Positions 17,742 to 26,240 of a stretch of 64,000 nucleotides of DNA are shown here, piece by piece. The position numbers were made by a program, and so were the translations under genes. The notes under the pieces were generated by a model, which was given only the letters and a program-made list of their open reading frames with translations, had not been told where the DNA came from and searched no databases. The stretch spans positions 52,240 to 116,239 of the forward strand of contig CABUWV010000009.1 of assembly GCA_902495355.1 (NCBI GenBank), in the 5' to 3' direction. The stretch is from an uncultured Collinsella sp. Its GTDB lineage: Bacteria > Actinomycetota > Coriobacteriia > Coriobacteriales > Coriobacteriaceae. How positions within the stretch are numbered: position 1 is the first letter of the stretch; each line of letters begins with the position of its first letter.

Positions 17742-19094
17742 TTAGGCGTTCTGCTCGGCAAGGGCCTCCTGCTTGGCGATGGCCTTCTCGGAGATCCTCA
17801 TAAAGGGCAGGTAGACGGCCATGCCGATGACAAGCTCGAGCGCCTGCCACACGCCGGCGCGCCAGTCAAAGCCCGTGGCAAGCAGGGCGTTGATGACGGG
17901 AGGCATGGTCCAAGGCACCTGGGCAATGCAAGGGCTGATGATGCCCGCGCAGGTCAGAGCATAGGTGGCACCGATGAACAGATCGGGAAGAAGCACGAAC
18001 GGAATCATGAGCGGCAGGTTGTACACGACGGGGTAACCGTAGATGACCGGCTCGTTGATGTTAAACAGGCCAGGAACGATAGCCATCTTGGCAACGGTCT
18101 TGGAAGCCTTGCTCTTGGAGAACAGGAAGGTGTCGAGCAGGAGCATGAGGGTGCAACCCGAGCCGCCGATGAGGGCGAAGCTGTTGACGATCTGCATGTT
18201 CATGTAGTGATCGGGCTGGATGGTGCCGCCGGCGGCAAACGTAGCCATGTTGTCGACAATGAGCATGGTCAGGATCGGCTCGACGGTAGCGCCAGAGATG
18301 GTGGACTGGTGAATACCGACGCAGAACAGCAGGTTCGCAAGGGTGTAGATGAGGATGACAGCCCACGGGCCGGCGTTCATGATGCTCTTGAGCGGGTTGG
18401 AAATGCACGTGGAGATGATGGTGCACAGATCGGTGCCGGCAAACACGGCGAGCAGCGCTGCGGCAACTGCGAAGATAGAGAGGTTGAGCAGCATCGGGAT
18501 CATGACGTTAAAGGAGTTGGAGACCGCGGGAGGCACACCCTCGCCCAGCTTGACCTTAAGCTTCTCGACGCCGGAAATCTTAATGAAGAGCGTGACGGAG
18601 AGCAGGGCAATGATGATAGCCGCGAACAGGCCGTTGGTGCCGGTGTTGGCAGTCGAAAGGGCGCCCGTGACCTCGGCAGAGGTGATCTTGTCGGTGAGCA
18701 GCGGGCTCGTGGCGGCAAGCGTGGCGGTGATCTGCTGCGGCATCATGATAACGAAAGCGGAGATGGCGACGACCACGCAAGCAAGCGGGTTATCGAAGCG
18801 CTCGTTCTTAGCGAGGCTGTAGCCGATCAATCCGGCCAAGATAATGGCAGAGACGTTGAGGGTGCCCAGCGTAATTGCCGAACCCCAGGTCTGAAGATTG
18901 GCAAGACCCGCCGCATCGAGCGGGAACAGAGGGAACACGACGTTGTTAATAAGAACCGCGATACCCGCAAGGATATAGAGCGGCGTGATGGTCGCGAAGG
19001 CATCGCGCAGGGAACGCAGGTGAACCTGGTTTCCCACCTTCGCAGAGACCTCGGCAAATTTGTCGAGGAAGCTCTTTCCGTTTTCACTGGCCAT
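17742..19094 (-). CDS. PTS lactose/cellobiose family IIC permease
   Basis: 450 aa, about ten hydrophobic segments. The family's GIHQSTISGATVEPI and GLFNINEPVIYGYPV (NEPV/I substrate region) motifs are present. Forms the membrane channel for a beta-glucoside such as cellobiose or chitobiose; the exact sugar cannot be read from the sequence. AGGAG precedes the ATG. Confidence 0.94.
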   Translation of the reverse strand: MASENGKSFLDKFAEVSAKVGNQVHLRSLRDAFATITPLYILAGIAVLINNVVFPLFPLDAAGLANLQTWGSAITLGTLNVSAIILAGLIGYSLAKNERFDNPLACVVVAISAFVIMMPQQITATLAATSPLLTDKITSAEVTGALSTANTGTNGLFAAIIIALLSVTLFIKISGVEKLKVKLGEGVPPAVSNSFNVMIPMLLNLSIFAVAAALLAVFAGTDLCTIISTCISNPLKSIMNAGPWAVILIYTLANLLFCVGIHQSTISGATVEPILTMLIVDNMATFAAGGTIQPDHYMNMQIVNSFALIGGSGCTLMLLLDTFLFSKSKASKTVAKMAIVPGLFNINEPVIYGYPVVYNLPLMIPFVLLPDLFIGATYALTCAGIISPCIAQVPWTMPPVINALLATGFDWRAGVWQALELVIGMAVYLPFMRISEKAIAKQEALAEQNA

Positions 19095-19214
19095 GATTGC
19101 TCCTAACTATCAAATCCGGCCTTTTCCTATGCGCACGGTGGTCTGTCGCCCCCTGCCACCAGATGTGCCATGTTTTGCGCGCGGCGGCGCGCGGTCTGGG
19201 CGTTCGCCTGGTCG

Positions 19215-20615
19215 CTAGTCAACCACGTGGGTCGTTGCGACCTGCTTGAGCCAAGCTGCCGACTTCTTAAGGCGGCGCTTGTAGCCGTCCATGAGGTCGA
19301 CCTCGACAAAGCCGTAACGGTTCTTAAAGGCATTAGCCCAAGACCAGTTATCGATGACGGCCCAATAATGGTATCCGCGGCATTTGGCGCCCTCGGCGAT
19401 TGCCTTGGCAACCCACTCCAGGTGCTGGCGCACAAAGTCGACGCGGTAATCGTCCTGAATGGTGCCCTCGGCGTCACGGTTCTTGTGTTCGTCCATGATG
19501 CCGATACCGTTCTCGGACACAAACCACTCAAGATCGGGGTAATTCTTAGCGCAGTCCATGCCAAAGTCGTAGAGACCCTGCGGGTAGATCTCCCAGCCGC
19601 GGCTCTCGTTCATAACGGCGTCGGGCCACACGTACTCGTCGGCAAAGTGCGGCAGACCGTACTGGTCGATCTTGCTCGCCGGAGCCTGAACGCGCGTGGG
19701 ATGGTAGTAGTTACAACCGAGCCAGTCGACAACGCCCTGCTTGAGAATCTCTTGGTCGCCGGCACGGAACGGAAGTTTAACGCCGCCCTCGGCCAAGCTG
19801 TCGAGCACGTCGGCGGGAAGCTCGCCCTTGGTAATAAGGTCGAGCCACCAGCGATTGTTGATACCGCTGGTCATACGCACGGCCTCGAGGTCTGCCTCGC
19901 TGGGGTTCTCCTTGGTATAGACCGGGGTAAAGCAGTTGATCATGCCGATCTTGGCGTCGGCGCGAACGGCGCCCTCGTCATAGGCGCGGCGGTAGTTGGC
20001 CACGGCCAGCGCGTGCGCCAGCGAGATGTGATACTGCACGGTGCGAGCTCGGTTATAGTCATGGAGCTGCGGGTACCACACGCCCTCCTGATAGCGCTGC
20101 TCGGGCTCGACGATGGGCTCGTTAAAGGTGAACCAGTACTTGATCTCCTGGCCAAACTCGCGGAAGGCGACGTCGGCGTAATGAGCGTAAGCCTCGACGA
20201 CCTCGCGGCTCTCCCAACCACCACGGTCAAAGAGGTAGGTGGGCATGTCAAAGTGGTACAGGTTGACGAACGGCTCCAGGCCGGCCTCGCGAGAGGCACG
20301 GAACAGCTCGTGATACCACGCGGCGCCCTCCTCATTGAGGTTGCCGTTAGCATCGAGCAGGCGACTCCACTGGATGGAAGTGCGATAGGTATCCAGGCCC
20401 AAGTCCTTCATAATGCGAAGGTCCTCCTGGTACTTAGCCATAAAGTCATTGCCGGCATAAGAGCCAACGCGGTTGTAGAACGAACCCAGATCCTGGATGG
20501 ACCAGGTGTCCCACAGGTTCTCGAGCTTGCCGCCCTGGTTCCACTGGCCCTCAGTCTGCGGGCCGGACATAGCGGCGCCAAAGAAGAAGTCACGGGGCAG
20601 CTGATACTGTGCCAT
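19215..20615 (-). CDS. glycoside hydrolase family 1 (6-phospho-beta-glucosidase)
   Basis: 466 aa from the ATG at 20615 (MAQYQLPRDFFFGAAMSGP), a standard GH1 start; the longer frame upstream runs through a palindrome and is not used. Acid/base glutamate in WFTFNEP and nucleophile in FVSENGIG are intact. Next to a cellobiose-type PTS, it most likely splits the imported phosphorylated disaccharide into glucose 6-phosphate and a free sugar. First gene of the minus-strand run bgl-IIC-IIB-IIA, opposite to the divergent GntR regulator. Confidence 0.94.
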   Translation of the reverse strand: MAQYQLPRDFFFGAAMSGPQTEGQWNQGGKLENLWDTWSIQDLGSFYNRVGSYAGNDFMAKYQEDLRIMKDLGLDTYRTSIQWSRLLDANGNLNEEGAAWYHELFRASREAGLEPFVNLYHFDMPTYLFDRGGWESREVVEAYAHYADVAFREFGQEIKYWFTFNEPIVEPEQRYQEGVWYPQLHDYNRARTVQYHISLAHALAVANYRRAYDEGAVRADAKIGMINCFTPVYTKENPSEADLEAVRMTSGINNRWWLDLITKGELPADVLDSLAEGGVKLPFRAGDQEILKQGVVDWLGCNYYHPTRVQAPASKIDQYGLPHFADEYVWPDAVMNESRGWEIYPQGLYDFGMDCAKNYPDLEWFVSENGIGIMDEHKNRDAEGTIQDDYRVDFVRQHLEWVAKAIAEGAKCRGYHYWAVIDNWSWANAFKNRYGFVEVDLMDGYKRRLKKSAAWLKQVATTHVVD

Positions 20616-20650
20616 CAAGTCCTCACTTTCGTGTTCTAGAGCTTCCGGTT

Positions 20651-20736
20651 GGAGACGGGTTTGCCTTGGCAGGTTATCCGGCGCGGGCGCGCACCGGTTA
20701 TCTGGGTATCCAGCCCGCCAAAACAAAACCGTCCCC
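20651..20736. repeat. imperfect long palindrome of the REP-like group
   Basis: 20651-20673 pairs imperfectly with 20714-20736 (about 17 of 23 positions); the arms contain GGAGACGGGTTT and AAACCGTCCCC. Resembles the element at 16756. Lies in the leader of the GH1 gene. Confidence 0.55.
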
Positions 20737-20779
20737 AAACGGCCGGCCCCGCTGTCCTGCAGGGCTCCGTTCGTTGTCT

Positions 20780-20930
20780 ACAACTATAGCGCTCTGATTT
20801 TTAAAGTAAAGCGTCTTTTTCTTTTTCCTTTCTCGGACTTCTTATATAAAAGTAATATGGGTGCCTCGTTGGGGGTTATACTTACTTATGTATTCATGTA
20901 TGTATTTATATATGCCGGAAAGGAGGTTCC
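20780..20930 (+). promoter_or_regulatory. AT-rich divergent promoter region with repeated TATGTATT
   Basis: The 150 nt between the GH1 leader and gntR are markedly AT-rich for this genome. They contain TATATAAAAGTAATAT and a run of near-direct repeats (TATGTATTCATGTATGTATT, about 20894-20913) just before the AAAGGAGG site. This is a likely promoter and GntR operator; exact start sites are not assigned. Confidence 0.5.
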
Positions 20931-21650
20931 ATGATTCCCAAATACGAGTCGATAGCTGCAGATATCCGTCGAAGCATCGAGGATGGCGCTCTTAAACCGG
21001 GCGACAAGCTACCCACCGTCGTTGAGTTCTGCGAGCTCTATAGCGTTTCCAAAATCACCGTCAAACGAGCTATCGAGCAGATCACCGAGGAGGGTCTTGT
21101 TACCAGCCGTCGCGGGTCGGGCACCTACGTTAAGGACACGGCGGGTCTTCCCAACCAGGCGTTTTTCCAGGGCAAAAACGACCGCGCCCAGGGTTTTTCG
21201 TATGAGCACCGCGGGGAGAAGGTAACCTCGGTGGTCTACGATTTCTCGATTGTCAATCCACCAGCGGACGTTGCTACTCAGCTGGGAATTGCCGAGGACG
21301 ACTTTGCCTATCACATCGTGCGCGTGCGCCAGGTCGACGAGAAGCCCATCGTTATCGAGTACACCTACATGCCTCTCGAGCTGATACCGGGCCTTAAAAA
21401 GAAGGACCTATACGGATCGGTCTATAGCTTTATCCGCGAGCAATGCGGGCTGAAAATTTCGAGCTTCCACCGCACCATCCGTGCCGTGGCGGCAACCGAG
21501 GAAGAGGCCGAGCGCCTGGACACCAAACCCGGCGCTCCCCTGCTCGAGCTCAACCAGATTGGCTTTTTGGATAGCGGCAACGCCTTTGAGTACTCGATTT
21601 CGCGCAACGTCGGCGACCGCTTTGAGCTGCACAACGTAACGTTGGCATAG
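20931..21650 (+). CDS. GntR family regulator with UTRA sensor domain
   Basis: 239 aa. N-terminal winged helix (PGDKLPTVVEFCELYSVSK then TVKRAIEQIT, GLVTSRRGSGTYV) at about 1-70 and a UTRA ligand-binding domain at about 90-235. HutC-subfamily proteins sense sugar phosphates or similar effectors. Divergent from bgl-PTS, so it probably represses or activates that operon. ATG has AAAGGAGG at ideal spacing. Confidence 0.93.
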   Translation: MIPKYESIAADIRRSIEDGALKPGDKLPTVVEFCELYSVSKITVKRAIEQITEEGLVTSRRGSGTYVKDTAGLPNQAFFQGKNDRAQGFSYEHRGEKVTSVVYDFSIVNPPADVATQLGIAEDDFAYHIVRVRQVDEKPIVIEYTYMPLELIPGLKKKDLYGSVYSFIREQCGLKISSFHRTIRAVAATEEEAERLDTKPGAPLLELNQIGFLDSGNAFEYSISRNVGDRFELHNVTLA

Positions 21651-21725
21651 GTTTTTGTAGTCATGCGGGCGCTCGTTATGGCTCGTCTAGAACGGACGGC
21701 CGCACAACACCATGGGGGTATGAAT

Positions 21726-22658
21726 ATGTCTGATTTGATTAAACTGACGCCGATCTTCCATGAGAAGATTTGGGGCGGCCGCCAGCTCGAAACCGTATTT
21801 GGTTACAACATTCCCGAGGGTCCCATCGGTGAGTGCTGGGCCATCTCGGCACACCCCAACGGCGACTGCCAGATCGCTGAGGGCCCGTATGCCGGCCACA
21901 CGCTGTCGTGGCTATGGGCCGAGCACCGCGAGCTCTTTGGCAACTGCGAGGGCAAGGAGTTCCCGCTGCTCATTAAGATTCTGGACGCCAAGGACGACCT
22001 TTCGATCCAGATTCATCCCAACGACGAGTACGCCGCCGAGCACGAGAACGGCAGCCTGGGCAAGACCGAGTGCTGGTATGTGCTGGACTGCGAGCCCGGT
22101 GCCACGATTATCGTCGGCCAGCGCGCCAAGGACCGCGCCGAGGCAGCGCAGATGATCGAAGAGGGCCGCTGGGACGACATGCTCAACGTGTTGCCGATCC
22201 ACAAGGGCGACTTTTTCCAGATTGACTCCGGCACCGTGCACGCCATCAAGACCGGTACGCTCATTTTGGAGACGCAGCAGTCGAGCGACGTGACGTATCG
22301 CCTGTACGACTACGACCGCCCCGGTACCGACGGCAAGCTGCGCCCGCTTCACATTGAGCAGAGCCTCGACTGCATCGACTTTAACGCGCAGGCACCGACC
22401 GACGGCACGGTGACCGCGCCCGAGGTCGATGGCGTGACCGAGCTCGAGTCCAACTCCTGTTACACCGTCGATCGCGTGCGCGTCGACGGCAGCAAGACCC
22501 TCGACCAGCGCTGGCCCTTCATGTGTCTGTCGGTCATCGACGGCAAAGGCACCGTCTGCGGAGACCCCGTCCACAAGGGAAGCCACCTGCTGGCCCCGAG
22601 CACCGTGGACCAGATCGAACTCGAAGGCAATATGGAACTGATTATCAGCCACCTGTAA
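21726..22658 (+). CDS. manA: type I mannose-6-phosphate isomerase
   Basis: 310 aa from ATG 21726, chosen because GGGGG sits 7 nt upstream; ATGs at 21720 and 21663 are in frame. Short cupin-type isomerase: KIWGGRQL start, zinc ligands in SIQIHPND (His), KTECWY (Glu) and DSGTVHAI (His). Interconverts mannose 6-phosphate and fructose 6-phosphate. About 75 nt after gntR on the same strand, so possibly co-transcribed. Confidence 0.93.
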   Translation: MSDLIKLTPIFHEKIWGGRQLETVFGYNIPEGPIGECWAISAHPNGDCQIAEGPYAGHTLSWLWAEHRELFGNCEGKEFPLLIKILDAKDDLSIQIHPNDEYAAEHENGSLGKTECWYVLDCEPGATIIVGQRAKDRAEAAQMIEEGRWDDMLNVLPIHKGDFFQIDSGTVHAIKTGTLILETQQSSDVTYRLYDYDRPGTDGKLRPLHIEQSLDCIDFNAQAPTDGTVTAPEVDGVTELESNSCYTVDRVRVDGSKTLDQRWPFMCLSVIDGKGTVCGDPVHKGSHLLAPSTVDQIELEGNMELIISHL

Positions 22659-22730
22659 GCTACCGGTCCCCGAGCGCTCGCCGGGATGGGGCGCGGGGTT
22701 TGGCTAGTAACGTCAATCAAAAAGCAACAA

Positions 22731-22762
22731 GGGGCTCCCCCGTTCATTAACGGAGGAGCCCC
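22731..22762. terminator. hairpin terminator between manA and pcrA
   Basis: Stem 22731-22738 with 22755-22762 extended by inner CCGTT/AACGG. On the minus strand it is followed by TTGTTGCTTTTTG, so it fits pcrA read-out best; the plus side has no clear T-run. Confidence 0.6.
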
Positions 22763-22847
22763 TACTCGTATCGATTTATCAGCCCACCCGGCTCTCCAGA
22801 TCAAAAAGCGAACGAGCAAAGCGACGTTCGCAAGCAACGCTATCTAA

Positions 22848-22976
22848 GGACCCGGGCGGACGTATGGGGCAACATCGATCGCGAGTTCCGCACGAGCCGG
22901 AGAGCACTTAATGTGCTCTCCGTGCGAGCAGGACTGTCCGAGCAGGCGATGTTGCCCCATACGCCCGCCCAGGTCC
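22848..22976 (-). ncRNA. 129-nt structured inverted repeat 3' of pcrA (candidate structured RNA)
   Basis: Arms 22848-22877 and 22947-22976 match over 30 nt with two mismatches. On the minus strand both mismatches become G-U pairs; on the plus strand they are A-C. The interior holds a second stem (22899-22907 with 22913-22921, extended by 22889-22893 with 22922-22926). The pcrA stop is 8 nt away on the minus strand, so it would form the 3' end of the pcrA mRNA. No target-site duplication is evident. I do not recognise the family. Confidence 0.55.
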
Positions 22977-22983
22977 GCCGGGA

Positions 22984-25884
22984 TCACGACAGCTTGACGA
23001 TCGGTGCAAAACCTTTCATGAGCTTTTTAGTCTGGCCGGTTTTTTCGAATTGAACCTCGATCATGTCTCCGGCGACCGAGATCACGGTACCGGTGCCAAA
23101 GGTCTTGTGGCTCACGGTATCGCCCGCGGCAAAGTCCTGCGACGCGCTGGCGCGATCGACCTTGCGCTCCACCGTCGGCGACACCTTGGACGACGGCTTT
23201 TTAGCTCGCAGCGCGCCCGAACCAAAGGTCGAGGCAACACGGCCGGCGTCGGGCGAAACCCCGCGATGGCGCTCGGTGCCATAGGTGCTGCCACCAAAGA
23301 AATCGTCGAAGCTCGATCCGCTGCGCGAACCGGAACCGCCGGTCGAGCGCGTATGCGAACCGAACACCTTGCCGCCATACATATCCGAGCCCATGCCCGA
23401 GCCAAAAGTGCCGTGACGGTCGCCGCGCTTCTCCCATCCCGTGCCCTCAAAACCGGCAGAACCGATACCGCTAAACTCGATATCCTCAAACGGAATCTCG
23501 TTGAGGAAGCGCGAGCGCGGGTTGGCAGAGGTCGAGCCGTAGGTGCGACGCGTGGCCGCATAGGTCAGGAACAGACGCTTACGGGCACGCGTGATGGCAA
23601 CGTAGGCCAGGCGACGCTCCTCCTCGAGCTTGCCCGGATCATCGCTGCCGCCAAAGTCGTGCACGTGCGGGAAGATGCCCTCCTCCATGCCGGCCACGAA
23701 CACCGCCGGGAACTCCAGGCCCTTGGCGGAGTGGATGGTCATCATGGTAATGGCATGCGTCTCGCCGGCCAGGGAATCCAAGTCGGAGCGCAGGGCCAGC
23801 CACTCCATGAGAGCAGGAAGCGCCTTACAGGTGAGCGGACCGTAGGTGCGCTCGATCTCGTCGGCATGCACGGCACCCGCCGGCATCTCCGTCGGCGCGG
23901 CATACGCGTTGCCCGCAATGGCGGCAGCCAGGGCATCCTGCGGCGAGAGCGCCGGGGCGGCTAGGCTATCGAGCGGATTGGAACCTGCGGCATCACGCGC
24001 GCCAACGAGCGCCTCAAACGAGGATACCGGGGCAGACGGTCCCGGCTCGGGCGCAGGTGCGCTCACCACGACGGGCTCGGGCTCGGCGCCGGCAGGCACG
24101 TCGGCAACACCAGCAGCGCGCAGCTCTTCCAAGCTCTCGAGCGTGCCTTCGATATCCTCGTGCGTCTCCTCAAATTCGGCGGCAACGCCCAGGAATTCCT
24201 GGATGTTCTCGGCGCGGCTCTCGGACTCCATGGTGCCCTCGGCGCGGAAAGCCTGCAGCAGGCCCGTCTTATCGACAATCATCTCGACAACGTCCTTGAG
24301 CTCGCCATCCATGCGACGGCCCTCGCGCACCAGCGACACAAAGCTCGACAGGCCGTTACGCACCTTGGCGCTAAACATGCCTGTCTCGGCTGTTGCGATC
24401 TCGCAGGCCTGGAAGAACGAGCAGCGATTGTCGCGCGCCAGCTGCTCGATCTTTTGTATCGAGGTGGAGCCGATGCCGCGGCGCGGCGTGTTGATGACGC
24501 GCTTGACGCTCATCTCATCTGCCGGGTTCACGATCATCTTAAGATAGGCCATGACGTCGCGGATCTCGGCACGGTCGAAGAATCGCGTGCCACCCACGAT
24601 CTTGTAGGGCACGCCCGCGCGCAGGAACATATCTTCGAGGATACGCGACTGGGCGTTGGTGCGGTAGAACACGGCGATATCGTCGTAGCTCGTGCCTTTG
24701 GCATGCAGTTTCTCGATCTCGCCGGCAATCCAGCGGCCCTCGTCGCGCTCATCGCTTGCCTGGAAGGCCTGAATCTTCTCGCCGTCGCCCTCGGCCGTAA
24801 ACAGGCGCTTGTCCTTGCGCTGCGAGTTGTGACGCACCACGGCGTTGGCGGCGCTCAGGATATGGCCCGTGGAGCGGTAGTTCTGCTCCAGCTTAACGGT
24901 CTTGCAGTTTTTAAAGTCCTTCTCAAAGTCCAGGATGTTGGTGATGTCGGCGCCGCGCCAGCTGTAAATGGACTGGTCATCGTCGCCCACGACCATGAGG
25001 TTTTGGTACTTGGCGGCCAGCAGGTTGGCGATCTCGTACTGGACGTGGTTGGTGTCCTGATACTCGTCGACGCTAATGTAGCGGAAGCGCTCTTGGTACT
25101 TATCGAGCACCTCGGGGCGGGTGCGCAGCAGCTCGAGCGTGCGCACGAGCAGGTCATCGAAGTCCATCGCGTTGGCGGCGCGCAGGCGGCGCTCCAGCTC
25201 CATATAGACCTGTGCGGCCTTTTTGTCGTTGGGGCTGTCAGCGGATTTGAGCATGTCCTCGGGGCCAATCATGGCGTTTTTGGCCGAACTGATCTTGCTG
25301 CGGATCATGTTGATGGGGAACTGCTTTTGCTCGATGCCGAGCGCCTGCATAATGTCGCGCACCATGCGCTTGGAATCGTCGTCATCGTAGATGGTGAACT
25401 GACCAGTGTAGCCCAGCAGGTCAGCGTCCTCGCGCAGCATGCGCACGCACATGGCATGGAAGGTGCACACCCACATGCCGCGGGTACCGCTGGGGATAAG
25501 TGCCGCCAGACGCTCGCGCATCTCGGCCGCGGCCTTGTTGGTAAACGTGATGGCAAGGATCTGCCAGGGCTTAACGCCCAGGTCGCCGAGCATGTGGGCG
25601 ATGCGGAAGGTCAGGACGCGGGTCTTACCCGAGCCAGCACCGGCAAGGACCAGCAGCGGACCCTCGGTGGTCAGGACGGCCTCGCGCTGGGCGGGATTAA
25701 GGCTGTCGATGTCGACAAGCGGCTTGGCGGGCTTGGGTGCCGGTGCGAGAGCGTCGTAGATGTCGAGCGGGACGAGCTCGGGCTCCGGCGCGGCGGGGGC
25801 AGCGTATGCATCGAGCGGCACGGGTTCCGGCACGGGCGGCACGGGTACCGCGGCATTCTTTTCCCAGGGCAAGGGCTGGGTCAT
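22984..25884 (-). CDS. pcrA: ATP-dependent DNA helicase PcrA/UvrD
   Basis: 966 aa from the ATG at 25884 (GAGGAG upstream). SF1A helicase used in repair and replication restart. Motif I AGAGSGKT (81-88), motif II DEYQDTN (273-279), QSIYSWRGAD, motif IV-VI region with TIHSAKGLEF and VAITRARKRL are in order. The C-terminal Tudor-like PcrA tail (SHKTFGTGTV...VQFEKTG) is present. Extra features are a Pro/Ala/Glu-rich N-terminal extension of about 55 aa, an insertion of roughly 100 Ala/Pro-rich residues at about 589-690 in the 2B region, and a Gly/Ser-rich linker before the tail. Confidence 0.94.
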   Translation of the reverse strand: MTQPLPWEKNAAVPVPPVPEPVPLDAYAAPAAPEPELVPLDIYDALAPAPKPAKPLVDIDSLNPAQREAVLTTEGPLLVLAGAGSGKTRVLTFRIAHMLGDLGVKPWQILAITFTNKAAAEMRERLAALIPSGTRGMWVCTFHAMCVRMLREDADLLGYTGQFTIYDDDDSKRMVRDIMQALGIEQKQFPINMIRSKISSAKNAMIGPEDMLKSADSPNDKKAAQVYMELERRLRAANAMDFDDLLVRTLELLRTRPEVLDKYQERFRYISVDEYQDTNHVQYEIANLLAAKYQNLMVVGDDDQSIYSWRGADITNILDFEKDFKNCKTVKLEQNYRSTGHILSAANAVVRHNSQRKDKRLFTAEGDGEKIQAFQASDERDEGRWIAGEIEKLHAKGTSYDDIAVFYRTNAQSRILEDMFLRAGVPYKIVGGTRFFDRAEIRDVMAYLKMIVNPADEMSVKRVINTPRRGIGSTSIQKIEQLARDNRCSFFQACEIATAETGMFSAKVRNGLSSFVSLVREGRRMDGELKDVVEMIVDKTGLLQAFRAEGTMESESRAENIQEFLGVAAEFEETHEDIEGTLESLEELRAAGVADVPAGAEPEPVVVSAPAPEPGPSAPVSSFEALVGARDAAGSNPLDSLAAPALSPQDALAAAIAGNAYAAPTEMPAGAVHADEIERTYGPLTCKALPALMEWLALRSDLDSLAGETHAITMMTIHSAKGLEFPAVFVAGMEEGIFPHVHDFGGSDDPGKLEEERRLAYVAITRARKRLFLTYAATRRTYGSTSANPRSRFLNEIPFEDIEFSGIGSAGFEGTGWEKRGDRHGTFGSGMGSDMYGGKVFGSHTRSTGGSGSRSGSSFDDFFGGSTYGTERHRGVSPDAGRVASTFGSGALRAKKPSSKVSPTVERKVDRASASQDFAAGDTVSHKTFGTGTVISVAGDMIEVQFEKTGQTKKLMKGFAPIVKLS

Positions 25885-26023
25885 GGGCGACTCCTCATCT
25901 GACGGACGGCGCGCCTGCGGGCAGCGCCATAGTTTGAGCCGTACCAGTATACCGAGCCGCGCGGACACCGACGTAAATCACACCGCGACTCCGTGCGCCA
26001 CCGTCAGGCACGCCCCAGCGGAT

Positions 26024-26090
26024 TTGGTGCAAAGAGGTCAGGTTAGTCTGCACCATGTTGACGCAGACTAACCTGTCCCCATTGCACCAA
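26024..26090. repeat. two-tier REP-like palindrome
   Basis: Outer stem 26024-26032 with 26082-26090 (TTGGTGCAA, 9 bp) and inner stem 26039-26051 with 26063-26075 (13 bp). Shares ACCTGTCCCCnTTGCACCA with 15727-15746. Lies in the 356-nt gap between pcrA and uppP, which holds no gene. Confidence 0.85.
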
Positions 26091-26155
26091 TCAGGGAGCC
26101 ACCGATGTCATGGCAACGGCAGCGAGCGGCGGCCAGAACGAACAAATTGGCATGA

Positions 26156-26196
26156 AAAGAGGGCGGCATAGACCTTTTGGTCATGCCACCCTCTTT
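26156..26196 (-). terminator. terminator of uppP
   Basis: Long stem AAAGAGGG...CCCTCTTT with one internal mismatch and a one-base bulge (26156-26196), followed on the minus strand by TTTT. About 45 nt past the uppP stop. Confidence 0.8.
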
Positions 26197-26240
26197 GAAT
26201 GACAAGTTGTCGTTCCGGCCGCCGCGCAGCGTCGACTAAG

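Noticed and set aside
22848..22976. Transposon interpretation of the pcrA 3' inverted repeat
   Set aside because: No target-site duplication on the flanks, and mismatches are biased to G-U on one strand, so an RNA role is preferred, though not proven.
24160..25902. 580-aa open frame on the plus strand
   Set aside because: Antisense to pcrA, no domain visible.
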